Shown piece by piece: positions 11,150 through 22,200 of a DNA stretch of 64,000 nt. The position numbers and the translations under genes were made by a program. How positions within the stretch are numbered: the first letter of the stretch is position 1; each line of letters opens with the position of its first letter. The notes beneath the pieces are model-generated. The model saw only the letters and a program-made list of their open reading frames with translations. It did not search any database and had not been told where the DNA came from. The stretch is from assembly GCF_003945595.2 (NCBI RefSeq), contig NW_024104671.1:62001-126000 (forward strand). The letters are read 5' to 3'. This DNA comes from Pipra filicauda (lineage: Eukaryota; Chordata; Aves; Passeriformes; Pipridae).

Positions 11150-11380
11150 AATTATAGCCCTCTATTAGAGCACTCTAGCTGTGCGAGTCTTCCTACGACT
11201 TTACCATGATGGCAACTGTGTAATAGTTTTCCTGCTACACAATGGCTCCTGTTTGTTGTCCATGTTGTGTGTCCATTGGTGTAGCTGCACTTCCGCTATT
11301 GATCCTGCCATCTTTTGGGGGTTATAAGGCCTAATTCCTATGTCACCATTTTCAGACGGCTCCAGGTAGCCCAAATTCAT
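11150..11380 (-). mobile_element. Internal CR1 fragment (ORF1/endonuclease junction)
   Basis: The plus strand of this segment aligns by eye with 8500-8725: CTCCTGTTTGTTGTCCATG, then TTGGTGTAGCTGCACTTC, then CCTATGTCACCATTTTCAGA. It therefore covers the same ORF1-to-endonuclease junction of CR1. Neither the CR1 3' tail nor the RT is present on either side. A minus-strand frame (11201-11389) is a short coding remnant. Confidence 0.85.
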
Positions 11381-11389
11381 TCCAGTCAT

Positions 11390-14300
11390 GAATTAAGTGA
11401 ACTGATGAGGTGAATTTGGCCTTGTGTATCTGCATGGGAAAACTCATACTTCCTCTTGGAAACCCAATGCAAAAGTAACCTAAGATTGTTGCTTTGAAAA
11501 TCTGTATTAGGTGATGCTCTCAGGTGAATATTGTGCTAAATATTTCATGACTCTTGAAAGATGTTGCTTGACAATGATGTGTTTAGTTCCTAGATGAAAA
11601 TAAACACTGCTTTGTAAAAACATGGCAGGAGTGAACACTGGTAGGTTATTTCTTGTTGATGGAACAACTATTGTGCACTGCACTACTGAAACATTTGCAA
11701 GTTAATCTACTCTATTTTAGAGTCATTTTTTTTTTAATTTTTATCAGGGTGCATTATTTCAAAAGCCTCTTCTGTATATATTTAAATTAATTCTAATATA
11801 TTTTATCTAAAAAAAGAAAAGTAATGAGACAGGTATCAATGTGAAAACCAAATGTTGTGGCATCTAGTGAAATACTCAATTTATTTATTTGTCTTTGGGT
11901 TTTACTAAAAACTGCAGTACACCAAGTCTGCTGTCTACAAATATAGTGATGTCTACTAGGATAAACAGTTATGTGTATTTGTTTGTCAGCTGTTCCTAAT
12001 TCGGCATAATTTAGATGTTGTGAAGAGAAGAGGTGCACATTATTTATCAATAATGTATGTGTGGATTAGTTTCATGTGAGAGAAAGCTGAGTAAATAAAA
12101 ACACTGTAATGTGCTCTATTATTAATCAGTGCAACAGAATAACTCTTAAAGTATCCCAGTACTCAACAGGCATCAGTAACAATTTTAGACTTGTGACCTA
12201 TTCTGTACTGCTTGTGATCCCTGTTTAAATAATTGTGATGCTATGTCTAAAAATCCTGTAATGTAGGATTTGATGTGATTTTTTTTTTAATATAGATATT
12301 TATTCAGTTTGCCTATTCTAATTTTAATCTATGTCAGCAAGGGAGAATTTCAAATTATGGCCTCCATTATTCAGAAACTCTCAAAATATATTAAAGCCCT
12401 TGCTGAGAATTTCATTGGCTTCTCATATAAATGGGGTCTGAACAGGAGGCTTTCAGAGCAAGACCGGGTCTAAAATTGGCAGAGGCTGAGCACATCTTAA
12501 AGAAACCACATTCCTCTTATCATACAGGTGCCTGGAAAATAACCCAGAATTAATATTGGTTCCATACAGAGAAAAAACTCAAGATGGAATCCAAATCAGC
12601 TGATTAGAGTCACCTGAGCTAGTCTAGGTGAAATATGCTGAACAAAGTGTTCTTGACTACTGTGTTTGCTCTGCTCTTGGATGTTTTATTTATTGTAGTT
12701 AGGATTTCAAAAAGAGATCTCAATTTGAAAAACTTGTGGAGTGCCAAGTGCATGGGACACTGAGGTGACCATCTCATGAGAGCTGGAAACATGGACTTGT
12801 GCTGAGAGACAAGTTTCCTGCAGAAAAGAAGGGGTGCATTTGCTTACTTCTGGAGTCTGTTCAGGAGACTGGGGTTTTGTACACCATGCTGCAAAAAGCC
12901 TTGCTTCTTCTTGCTGTCTTCATCTACCTCAATCAATTCTTAGTTTTGGTTTGTTTGTTTGTTTGTGGAACAGTCCTATTAAGAGGGTCTGAAACCATCA
13001 ATTCCTTACCTCGCATTGTCATCAGACTAGCCAATACCTGGAGGGCTTTGGCACATCTGACAACATGAATTCAAATATCCTGAGATAGAAATTATTTTTT
13101 CGTAATCTTCATATGTGCTTTCATCTCTTAGAGTAAAAGGAATGTTATACCATGCATCTTTTGAATGAAAGGGCTTGTTACTGCATTTTATGAAGATCCT
13201 GCTTCCACTGGTGTTCAGTAGATGTGCTCAGAGAATGACTGGCTGCTAACAGAAATAGGAAGAGTGACACCAAACATAGAGTTCTTCCCCACCTCTGAGT
13301 ATCAATGTCTACTCATTCTGTCGAATGAGTAGAATCTATACCATAGTTCTTCTGAGCAAATCTTGAGAGAAGGGAAGTTGTGCCTGAACTAGTTTAACTA
13401 CAGTGACATGATCTCCCTTGACCATAGAAAGATTCCTGATGTCAGAATGGGGAACCTGCACTGTAGACCTCCACAGCTCAATGGAAGGGTCTTGGCTTCA
13501 GGGTGTTCAATATATATCTGGCCATGTGTAAGTTAAATAGGGAGCAATGTATAACATTTAAGAAAGAAGCTACTTCAAAGTGGAAAGAGATATTCACAAT
13601 AATAGAGGCACTGCAAAATTTAGGAAGTTGTTGAGGAAAGATTTTCAGGGCTATGATTTTGGAATTAAGTGTCTAAATTGCTCTTAAACTAGCATCAGGG
13701 ACCTTAAGCCAATTTTTAATACTATACAGTTATCCTCTTTATTTCAAGATTTAAGTCTAATGCTGAAGGCCTAATCTGCCTGCCCTAGAGACGGACATTT
13801 GCCATTAGCTTCAACAGAAGCAAAATTGGCTTTAATTTGTGTGCACACATAGTAAATCTGAGGTATCAACAAGCCCTTTCTGGCACTACAGTACTTTTTA
13901 AAAAACTGTTTCATTTTTAACCAAGTTAATTAGTTTCCAAGTGAGTAGGATGCTTTTATACCCTTTTAATATTCTCCTTGCAGTGTGTTGGTTGCCTGGG
14001 GTTGAAGTGTTTTTGATTAACTATATGCGATAATGAAAACCATGAGAACGACTTTATGCAGTTCTCTCTTTCTGATGTTACATATAAAAGAGCGGAAGTC
14101 TTAACAATATTTAACACACAGCTTTTTCTTTCCTCCTGCTCCTTCCCCAACACCCTCCAAGCCAGAGCTCCAGCTAATTATGGAAGTGTTGTAAATGGTT
14201 GTATACCGAGATTTTAGTGTTTTATAAAGTGTGTCCAAGCAGAGAATGTTTCTATTTTTGCTGGTAAGAAGGGACAGCACAGTCTGATAAAAGACAAAGC

Positions 14301-16661
14301 AACTGTGGTGAGAGCTGCTTTGCTTACTGTGACGTTCTACAGTGTGATCATGCAGGACAGCCGAGCGCGAGTGCTTCGGGCTTGTTAATGAAAGAAGTGG
14401 GATGCCCTGCTTCACTTGCACATTTGTTATTTTTTTCGGCTGGCAGTTGTTGACTGTTGGATCTTTCCTACGTCCTGAAGCCTGTGAAATGGATTATAAC
14501 TAGCCTGTTGGGACTAGATAAGATGGCCAAATGCTAAGGGTTGAGCGAATAGTACTGACTGTCTGTTCTGGATTCTGTGTTATAGGCCTCGTTTTTTGTG
14601 TTAATTCCACTGCAAAACCACTTTTGGATATGGACAATTCTCATGTTAAAACATGTATCACATGTTGTAGTCCCTGATAAGATAAGATCTGATTCTTCTC
14701 CCAGGGAAATGAGCAAGAGTTTTGCAATTTCCTTTAGTTAGGTAAGGACTGAAATCCTTGAAAGAAGGACACAGCCCTAATAGGCATGTGTGTTTTGCTG
14801 TAACACATGGATTTAAATTTGTATTAAATGGATGAATTGCAGCAAATATTTTAAAGACTATTAAGTTTGTTTGTATCAGACCAAAAATCTCAACCTCTTT
14901 CTGTGTGTCGCTAGTGGGAGGAATTCTGTAGACTGTTGGGAGTTCTGTAGACTCCCAGCCTGCTCTGTAGAGAGTTCTGAACTCTTGACAGAAATTATTC
15001 AAGCTTACTTTGGCGGTGCAGGGGATGGCCAAAATTCCCTACAATAACACAGAAAGCCTTAAAGAATTAGATGCCTAAAAATAATTGTGGCTGTGCTGTT
15101 GAAATATATTATGTAGAGTATTAAGCTTGCTGGATATTGTTATACATTGTGTCAAGAGGACACCAGGCAGTGTGGTTTTCTACCCATGGGAATTTTGCTG
15201 CAGACTATCACTGGAGCAGGAACTGGAACTCAAGTATTACTATGTGGCATATGCTTAAGAAACAGATTTGGGCATATGTTGTACATCCTTGTCATTTAGT
15301 TCTTTTTCAGGAGCAGAGCTATGCCCAAAATGGAAAAGGGAAGTAAAGTACAACTGAAGGAGGTTTAGATAAAAAAAAAACCTGTTGCAGATTGTAGATT
15401 TGAGCATTGCAAACTAAAGCTGAATGTACTCTTAGCTTAAACTATTTTTAAGTTAAAATAATTCTACATTACTTGAAACTCGTGTGTTTAGTCCTGCCAC
15501 GACTATGCTATTAAGGCTTTGTAAAATGTTGCTCTATCAGGCTAAGAACTTCTATTAGCTTGTGTGCTTGTTATAGTTAGGGGAATACTTTTGTTAATAT
15601 ACATTTTTAAATTAATTGCACATCATTTGTCAATTGGGTAAAAATTTAAGTGCAGGACTCTGTAATCACCCTTCCTGTAGACGTTGTCAGCACCAACAGA
15701 AGGACAGTGGTTAGTACAGTGATTAGATACAACTAGTTCCATCCTTTGAAAAAAAAAAAAAAGGCCTCTCCTTGTCTCATGAAAAAGCTTCCTCTGAAAC
15801 CACCTGTTGCTTTACAAATGCTCTGCAACCAAGGTTCTAAATTGCAAGGATCAAATTAACTGTCCATACATTCCAATTAGTGTTTCTCTGAAGTAACACC
15901 ACCTAAATGTTCAAAGAGCAGTGGCTTTGAAAAGGTGTTTGGGATAACTGTAATATTAGTTTTTATCACAGCAGTGTCCTGATGGCAAACAGACACATCA
16001 CAGCGTGTCACCATTTGACAGATAGCTGCTGGACTATAACTTGCAATCCTACTGGCTTTGTTTAGGATTCCAGAGTATGAATCTGTGTAGAATTTATTTG
16101 GTTGTGTCCCAAGAGAATTGCTATGAGAGTTATTGGGAAATTCAGCAATAATTTTGACCATTGGGAAGAAAAGTAAGAGATCATGCCAAATATGACTCAA
16201 AGCCAATTCTCGGTTTATATTTAAATATTAGTAGCCTGATACAGCTTAAAACCATTTATTTCTTTAAAAATCAAAAGTAACACTTTGTCGGATGTGAGAA
16301 GCATGAATCAGCTTTTCACAGGCTAAGTGCAAATGGCACAAACCGTATTTTAAGAACATTTGTGACTAATTAAATGTTACTTTTTTGTTTAATTAGATGA
16401 CCTTTAAATCCAAGCCCAAATTATTTTATAAATATTTAGTTTTCCAGTAAGACTATATCCAGATATCAGTCTTTTGATAGGAACCATCTGCAACATTTGA
16501 ACTTTCTCCATGTTGAAATACTTTTTTATTCTTTTGCTTTCATTCTGAAAGCAATGCTAACAGTGCGGCACCTAAATTAGATCCCTCCATTATGGCATCA
16601 TACAGGCACACAACTGAGAGGATTAAAGTCAAGGTCAAGCTTGCATAGCAACTTTGATTTA
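11390..16661. other. Long AT-rich non-coding stretch
   Basis: No gene or transposon was recognised over about 5.3 kb. Local features are a T-rich run near 11728, a GTTTG patch at 12943-12966, a perfect hairpin at 13308-13333 and an A run near 15750. Open frames (for example 14658-15032 minus, 124 residues) lack any known motif and fit chance. Confidence 0.5.
13308..13333. repeat. Perfect 11-bp inverted repeat with 4-base loop
   Basis: The arm TCTACTCATTC (13308-13318), the loop TGTC and the arm GAATGAGTAGA (13323-13333) form a perfect hairpin. No known function. Confidence 0.95.
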
Positions 16662-16666
16662 GTTGC
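16662..16666. repeat. ERVL target duplication, left copy
   Basis: GTTGC lies immediately before the TGTCC start of the 5' LTR and is repeated immediately after the 3' LTR at 23807-23811. Five bases is the usual duplication length for ERVL-type proviruses. Confidence 0.95.
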
Positions 16667-16927
16667 TGTCCTAGTTAGAACAGCTGGGACCAGTCCATCA
16701 CTGGATGGGTGTAACCCAAAACTGTGTATTCTATAGCCTTCCATGCCATTTCCCAGAAACTGTTATCAATAGACCATTTACACCATCTACCTAGAGCAGC
16801 CTGACTCCTCAGGCTATAAACTGGGTGTTAAGAGACCTGCGAGATAAGAGGATGCTCCTGTCCTCACACCCCTTGTGGAACTCCCTGCCCTGAGGGAAGT
16901 ACTGGGCGTTCCTGCCTGAACTGGAGG

Positions 16928-16936
16928 ATATATAAT
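16928..16936 (+). promoter_or_regulatory. ERVL LTR TATA box
   Basis: ATATATAAT sits about 262 bases into the LTR and is conserved at 23429-23437 in the 3' LTR. Transcription would start about 25-30 bases downstream, placing the tandem repeats at 16979-17074 in the transcribed leader. Position is inferred from the motif alone. Confidence 0.6.
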
Positions 16937-16978
16937 CTTGGGGTCTTGGGACTTTTTTAACCAGTCATGGGATCCAGA

Positions 16979-17074
16979 GGAAGACTGCAGACCACCACTC
17001 TCCACCAGACTGCAACCACCACCCTTGACCAGACTGCAATCACCACTCATGACCAGACTGCAACAGCACTCTCA
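16979..17074 (+). repeat. Four 24-bp tandem units inside the LTR
   Basis: Units share a core like ACCAGACTGCAAYCACCACT and start at about 16979, 17003, 17027 and 17051. The same array is present, with substitutions, at about 23480-23576 in the 3' LTR, so it predates integration. Confidence 0.85.
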
Positions 17075-17301
17075 CCAACAGGTTTTCCCCTCTCCTTTTA
17101 CTTTGGACTCAGGGGGCCCAAAGAACACCACTCTGTTCATGCCCCAGGGTGCTGGGTTATACATTTGGGTTTTGTAGGTTAAGACCAATTGTTTGTCTGT
17201 ACTTATTGTATTATTTTATTAAATTGTTATTCTGACTTATAATCTGTCTTTTGAGTTGGGTTCATTTCCCCTGCCAGTTTACCTTTAAACCAGCACATTT
17301 T

Positions 17302-17319
17302 TGGTGCCCAGTGTGGGGC
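17302..17319 (+). other. Primer-binding site candidate
   Basis: TGGTGCCCAGTGTGGGGC begins four bases after the LTR end, where the tRNA primer for minus-strand synthesis anneals. The TGG start fits the complement of a tRNA CCA end. I could not match the rest confidently to a particular tRNA. Confidence 0.7.
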
Positions 17320-17391
17320 AGAGAGAGAAGTCAGAATCACAATTTCATTTTAAGCATTTGTCTAATTGGATACAGAAACTCCCTGATCACC

Positions 17392-19300
17392 ATGTTGTTT
17401 GATGCATTCACATGGATGTTGTATTTGAGCCTGTTCATATTTCCACAGATGGGGAACTATTTGCCTGTTTTGATGCTCTCTTTAAGACCAGGGAGAGGGA
17501 TCAAAATTACTTTATTAATATACTATGTTTATGTCATCATAACATCAGAAGCAATGAGTTTCATTGTAAATGTGTATTCAGTCTTGTTTGCCTGTCCTAG
17601 TTTGGGTTGAAACCTCTGGGGCCTCATTAAAAATCGCACCCAGCCCTTTGGGGGAACAGGAGGGAATGGTTGTTTCCAGCCTTTCACCTCCTTCTTCCCC
17701 TTCAGACCTGCTACAACAGTCTTTGAAAATATTGAGTTCCCTTTTGATGTTAATGTTATTGTTAGTGTTGCTTTGTCTGCTCTGTACTGTCTACACCATG
17801 TTTAGGGTCAGAACAGGGCCTTCTAGGGGGGTTGTTTGGACACCTGCCCTGGGAGTGGATAATGCTGAGTGGCACGGGAAGTGGGAGGGCATCGGCCAGT
17901 ATTTGGAGAAGTTTTCTCCTCCAATGATCTGGAAATTCACCCCTGAACAACTGCAGGATCCTGTTAGCATGATAAGACTGGTGAAGGAAAAATGCTCTGG
18001 CAGCTCCAGAGATGGCCAGCTCACAGCAACCTGCTGGGCCCTGGCCACTGCCTGCCACACTACTTGACATGGTACAGCACTGTCAGGGGGAGGAGAGAAG
18101 GAGCAAATCCACAGGCACCACGTCCACCCAAACCACAGCTGAGTCAGAGGGAAAAAGAAATAAATCAACCGGCACCGTGTCCACACAAACCATCGAGGAG
18201 CCAGAAGAACAACCAAAACCAATAGCAGTCGCCCCTGTCCAGAAAAGGAAATCAAAGACTAAATCAGTTTGCATAGCGAATGATGATGAAGAGGCAGGAC
18301 CTTCACTCGGTCCCTATCCCTGGGTGAGCTACGTGAGCTCCGGAGAGAGTTCACACGACAGGCGAACGAGTCCATTCTGACCTGGCTGCTCCGAATCTGG
18401 GATGCCACAGCTAATGATACAGTTCTAGATGGGAGTGAAGCCAGACAGCTGGGATCCCTGTCTCGAGATGTAGTCATTGATCAGGGGATTGGAAAGAGGC
18501 AGGAAACTCTCAGCCTCTGGTGGCGACTGTTGTGCAGTGTGAGGGAGAGATACCTTTGCAAGGAGGACCTCCACGTACAGCAAGGACAGTGGAACACGAT
18601 GGAACAAGGTATCTGGTGCTTAAGGGAATTAGCTGTACTGGAGATAATCTTTTCAGAGGACGAAAGATTCCCTAAAAGTCCAGGTGGTGTACAGTGCACA
18701 TCCCAGATGTGGTTAAAGTTTGCATGACTCGGGCCAGAAATGTATTCCCACTACTTAGCAACACTGCAATGGAGGGAGGGAGAGGACAAGGTGGGAGCAT
18801 TGGTTAGTAAACTCAGGATTTATGAAGACACTGTCACTGCCCCATTACGAGCCCACGTCTCATCTGTGGAAACCAAACTGGCTGAACATGTCCGAAGCCT
18901 GGAAGAGAAGACTGAGGAGGGCCACCAGAAGCTAAGAGAAGAAATTAAGGAAGGGATCTTCCATATCTCACCAGGACAAACAAGAGTCTCTGCTATCAGG
19001 AGCCAGCGTCCCCCAGCTAAGGAGAGAGGGTACACTCCACGTGGCAATCTATGGTTTTACCTCCATGAGCACGGAGAAGATATGAGGAAGTGGGATGGAA
19101 AACCCACCTCTTCCTTAGCAGCCTGGGTACGTGAATTGAAAAGAGGAACAAGTACCACAAGGAACTCTTCAAGGATAAATGCTACTCCAGTCTCTTGTGG
19201 GCAAGACTCCAGATGGTACAGGAATGATGATATGTCTGATCCTCTTGAAGGGACCTCCAGGTCATACTTACAAGGAGAGCACAATGAGTACCATGACTAG
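17392..19300 (+). pseudogene. ERVL gag remnant
   Basis: Gag is the structural protein that builds the particle. Reading starts at the ATG at 17392 (hydrophobic stretch FTWMLYLSLFIF) and continues in another frame from 17570 with a second strongly hydrophobic stretch (SSLLMLMLLLVLLCLL, near 17730-17785). Bird-ERVL-like blocks follow: WKFTPEQLQDP, RDGQLTATCWALATA, LWRRL-like SLWWRLLCSVRERY, and LWFYLHEHGEDMRKWDGKP near the end. Frames change near 17600, 18060, 18380 and 18730, so there are several indels or stops. No CCHC zinc knuckle is visible. The last part (18740-19300) has a charged, probably coiled segment (HVRSLEEKTEEGHQKLREE). Assignment rests on position and remembered avian ERVL similarity. 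Confidence 0.75.
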
Positions 19301-19360
19301 GACTAGGGGTGCCCTGCCTCTAGCCAGGTAGAGGAGAGGGACAATCGGGTCTATTGGACA

Positions 19361-19753
19361 GTGTGGATTCGGTGGCCTGGCACATCAGAGCCACAGAGAT
19401 ATAAGGCCTTAGTGGACACCAGTGCACAATGTACTTTAATGCCATCAAGATACGTAGGGGCAGAATCCATCTCCATTTCTGGGGTAACAGGGGGATCCCA
19501 ACAGCTGACTGTACTGGAAGCTGAAGTGAGCCTGACTGGGAAGGAATGGCACGGACACCCCATCGTGACTGGCCCAGAGGCCCCATGCATCCTTGGCATA
19601 GATTACCTGAGGAGTGGGTATTTCAAAGACCCAAAAGGACTTCATTGGGCTTTTGGCATAGCTGCTGTGGAGACAGAGGAAATTAGACAGCTGAACGCCT
19701 TGGTCCTCTGGTCTCTCAGAGGACCCCTCTGCTGTGGGACTGCTGAAGGTTGA
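19361..19753 (+). pseudogene. ERVL aspartic protease remnant
   Basis: The protease cuts Gag and Pol into mature proteins. This frame has the active-site block KALVDTSAQCTLMP and the C-terminal block ILGIDYLRSGYF, which together define a retroviral aspartic protease. The usual active-site triplet is DTG. Here the Gly is replaced by Ser, which in retroviral proteases would be expected to impair activity (DSG and DTG are the common forms). It lies between gag and RT, and its end overlaps the RT frame start near 19734. The remaining frame is open for 130 residues. Confidence 0.87.
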
Positions 19754-20594
19754 AGAACAATTGGTACCGATGGCCACAGCAACAGTGCACCGTCGGCAAT
19801 ACCGCACCGACCGAGACTCTGTGACCCCTATACATAAGATGATCCGTGACCTGGAGACCCAGGGGGTGCTCAGCAAGACTCACTCACCCTTTAATAGCCC
19901 TATATGGCCAGTGCGTAAGTCCAGCGGAGAGTGGAGGCTGACGGTGGATTACCGTGGACTCAGTGAAGTCACACCACCCCTGAGTGCTGCTGTACCGGAC
20001 ATGCTGGAGCTCCAGTACGAGCTGGAGTCCAAGGAAGCCAAGTGGTATGTCACCACTGACATTGCCAATACCTTTTTCTCCATTCCTTTGGCAGTGGAGT
20101 GCAGGCCACAATTTGCTTTCACTTGGAGAGGTGTGCAGTACACCTGGAATCGACTGCCTCAGGGGTGGAAACACAGTCCCAGCATTTGCCATGGACTGAT
20201 CCAGACTGCACTGGAAAAGGGTGAGGCTCCAGAGCACCTACAGTACATTGATGACATCATTGTATGGGGGAACACAGCGGGTGAAGTCTTCGAGAAAGGA
20301 GAGAAGATAATCCAGATTCTCCTAAGAGCCGGTTTTGCCATTAAACGGAGTAAGGTCAAGGGACCTGCTCAGGAAATTCAGTTCCTAGGAGTGAAGTGGC
20401 AAGATGGACGCCGCCTAATTCCAACGGAGGTGATTAACAAAATAGCAGCCATATCCCCACCAACCAGCAAGAAGGAAATACAGGCTTTCCTAGGCACTGT
20501 GGGCTTTTGAAGGATGCATATCCCTGAGTACAGTCAGATTGTAAGCCCTCTCTACCTTGTGACATGGAAGAAAAATGATTTCCAGTGGGGCCCT
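19734..20594 (+). pseudogene. ERVL reverse transcriptase, first part
   Basis: Reverse transcriptase copies viral RNA into DNA. Fingers and palm are present: SPFNSPIWPVRKSSGEWRL, TVDYRGLSEV, VTTDIANTFFSIPLA (first catalytic Asp), FTWRGVQYTWNRLPQGWKHS, and YIDDIIVWG at 20244-20270 (the paired catalytic Asp residues), then FLGVKWQDGRRLIP in the thumb. The frame stops at 20508-20510, where the family has Trp (TGG to TGA). Recognisable reading continues after that stop to 20594, where a solo LTR has inserted. Catalytic residues are intact but the gene is cut in two. Confidence 0.93.
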
Positions 20595-21154
20595 TGATGC
20601 CTTAAGCCCCTAATGGTTTTTATTTTTCTAACATTTATAAGTAAGTTTTAAAAGCAGAAACCCTCCCTTCTTTGTCCCTTGTCCCTTTCCCTTTCTCCAG
20701 TACCCTTGTTTATACATTCCTTAACCCTCTTACCCCATTCTATCCTCCCTATATCACTCATAGCCCCAAATCTAATAGAAATGTTTAGTCTTTTGTCAAG
20801 GCAAGGCCTAGATGGTTGACAGAACAGCATATCTAGGCCTAAACCACAGAATACGGTCAGGAATTAGGTAACTATGTACCCTTTGTGCTCTGATGATGGT
20901 GAAGATGGATGAAGGAGGGGTCCCAAAATACACCCCAGACCCATTTCAAGGAGGTGGACCTGGGGCGGACCAGAGTAAAGGCCACAGGGTGGGCACATCT
21001 GGGATTGGATGGATGGTATTATAAAATGTAACCTCTCAGGCATGGGGGGCATGCGTCGTATACCATCTACTGCCTTGGCAAATAAACCCTTTCTTATCTC
21101 ACCCCTAATTAACTGCTCTGGAGATTTTTTCAGCACCAAAATACACCGGCAACA
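20595..21154 (+). mobile_element. Solo LTR inserted in ERVL pol (4-bp duplication)
   Basis: This 560-bp insert starts TGATGCC and ends GGCAACA, with CCCT duplicated on both sides (20591-20594 and 21155-21158). A TATA-like TATTATAAAA lies at 21017-21026 and AATAAA at 21081-21086, giving U3-R-U5 order on the plus strand. Removing the insert and one CCCT copy leaves a continuous RT reading across the junction, which confirms the boundaries. A 4-bp duplication fits ERV1-type (gamma-like) integrases rather than ERVL; family assignment is inference. It inserted after the ERVL provirus did. Confidence 0.92.
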
Positions 21155-22200
21155 CCCTGAACAACAAGCCTTTGAACAAATTAAACAGGAGATTGCCCAT
21201 GCGGTAGCCCTTGGGCCAGTAAGGACAGGACAGGATGTGAAGAACGTGCTCTACACTACAACCAGGGAGAATGGCCCTTCCTGGAGCCTCTGGCAGAAAG
21301 TGCCTGGGGAGACCCAAGGAGGACCGCTGGGATTCTGGAGCCGGGGATACAAAGGATCTGAAGCCAGCTATACACCAACTGAGAAAGAGATCCTGGCTGC
21401 TTATGAAGGAGTTTGAGCTGCCTCAGAAGTGATCGGCACCAAAGCGCAGCTCCTCTTGGCACCCTGACTACCAGTGCTGGGCTGGATGTTCAAGGGAAGA
21501 GTTCCTTCTACACATCACGCCACCGATGCCACATGGAGTAAGTGGATTACTCTGATCACACAACAAACCCAGATAGGGAATCCTAATCGTCCTGGGATTC
21601 TGGAAATTATCACCAATTGACCCGAAGGTGAGAGTTTCGGACTATCCTCTGAAGAAGAAGAGGAGCAGGTGACATGGGCTGAGGAGGCCCCACCATATGA
21701 CAAGCTACCAGCAGATGAAAGGTGATATGCTCTCTTCACAGATGGCTCCTGTCACATTGTAGGGACAAACCGAAAATGGAAGGCAGCCATGTGGAGTCCC
21801 ACATGGCAAATTGCAGAAGCGACTGAAAGACAAGGTGGGTCAAGTCAGGTTGCAGAGCTTAAACCGTTCAGTTGGCTTTGGATATAGCTGAAGGAGAGAA
21901 GTGGCCAAGACTCTATCTCTACACTGACTCATGGATGGTGGCCAATGCTCTGTGGGGATGGCTAGAGCGATGGAGAAAGGCCAACTGGCAGCGCCAAGGG
22001 AAACCCATCTGGGCGGCTGAGATGTGGCAGGACATTGCTGGCTGGGTAGAGAAGCTGAGTGTGAAGGTCCATCATATAGATGCTCATGTACGCAAGAGAC
22101 AGGCTAATGAGGAGCATCGTAATAACAAGCAGGTGGACCAAGCTGCCAGGATTAAAGTCTCTCAGGTAGATCTGGATTGGCAGCACAAAGGAGAATTATT
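21155..22200 (+). pseudogene. ERVL RT connection and RNase H remnant
   Basis: Reading resumes with QQAFEQIKQEIAHAVALGPV, the RT connection region, then RNase H, which removes the RNA strand. The connection and start of RNase H carry four in-frame TGA stops at 21414, 21465, 21618 and 21723. RNase H motifs follow: YALFTDGSC (first Asp), VAELK (Glu), LYTDSWMVANAL (Asp), and HIDAHVRK with NNKQVDQAA (last Asp). A frameshift falls near 21868. All four catalytic acids are visible despite the breaks. The downstream frame (21872-22273) runs straight into the integrase zinc-binding domain. Confidence 0.9.

Larger units (their letters stand above)
16667..17297 (+). repeat. ERVL 5' LTR
   Basis: This 631-bp LTR begins TGTCCTAGTTAG and ends CCAGCACA. 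It has a TATA box ATATATAAT at 16928-16936, tandem 24-bp units at 16979-17074, and ATTAAA (a possible polyadenylation signal) near 17217. It aligns along its full length with 23176-23806. Confidence 0.96.

Noticed and set aside
16814..17182. Open frames on both strands inside the LTR, repeated at 23318-23705
   Set aside because: They come from the 24-bp tandem array, whose length is a multiple of three and so keeps frames open. They are not genes.
19884..20359. Minus-strand frames opposite the RT
   Set aside because: Shadows of the plus-strand RT, whose motifs and catalytic residues are unmistakable.
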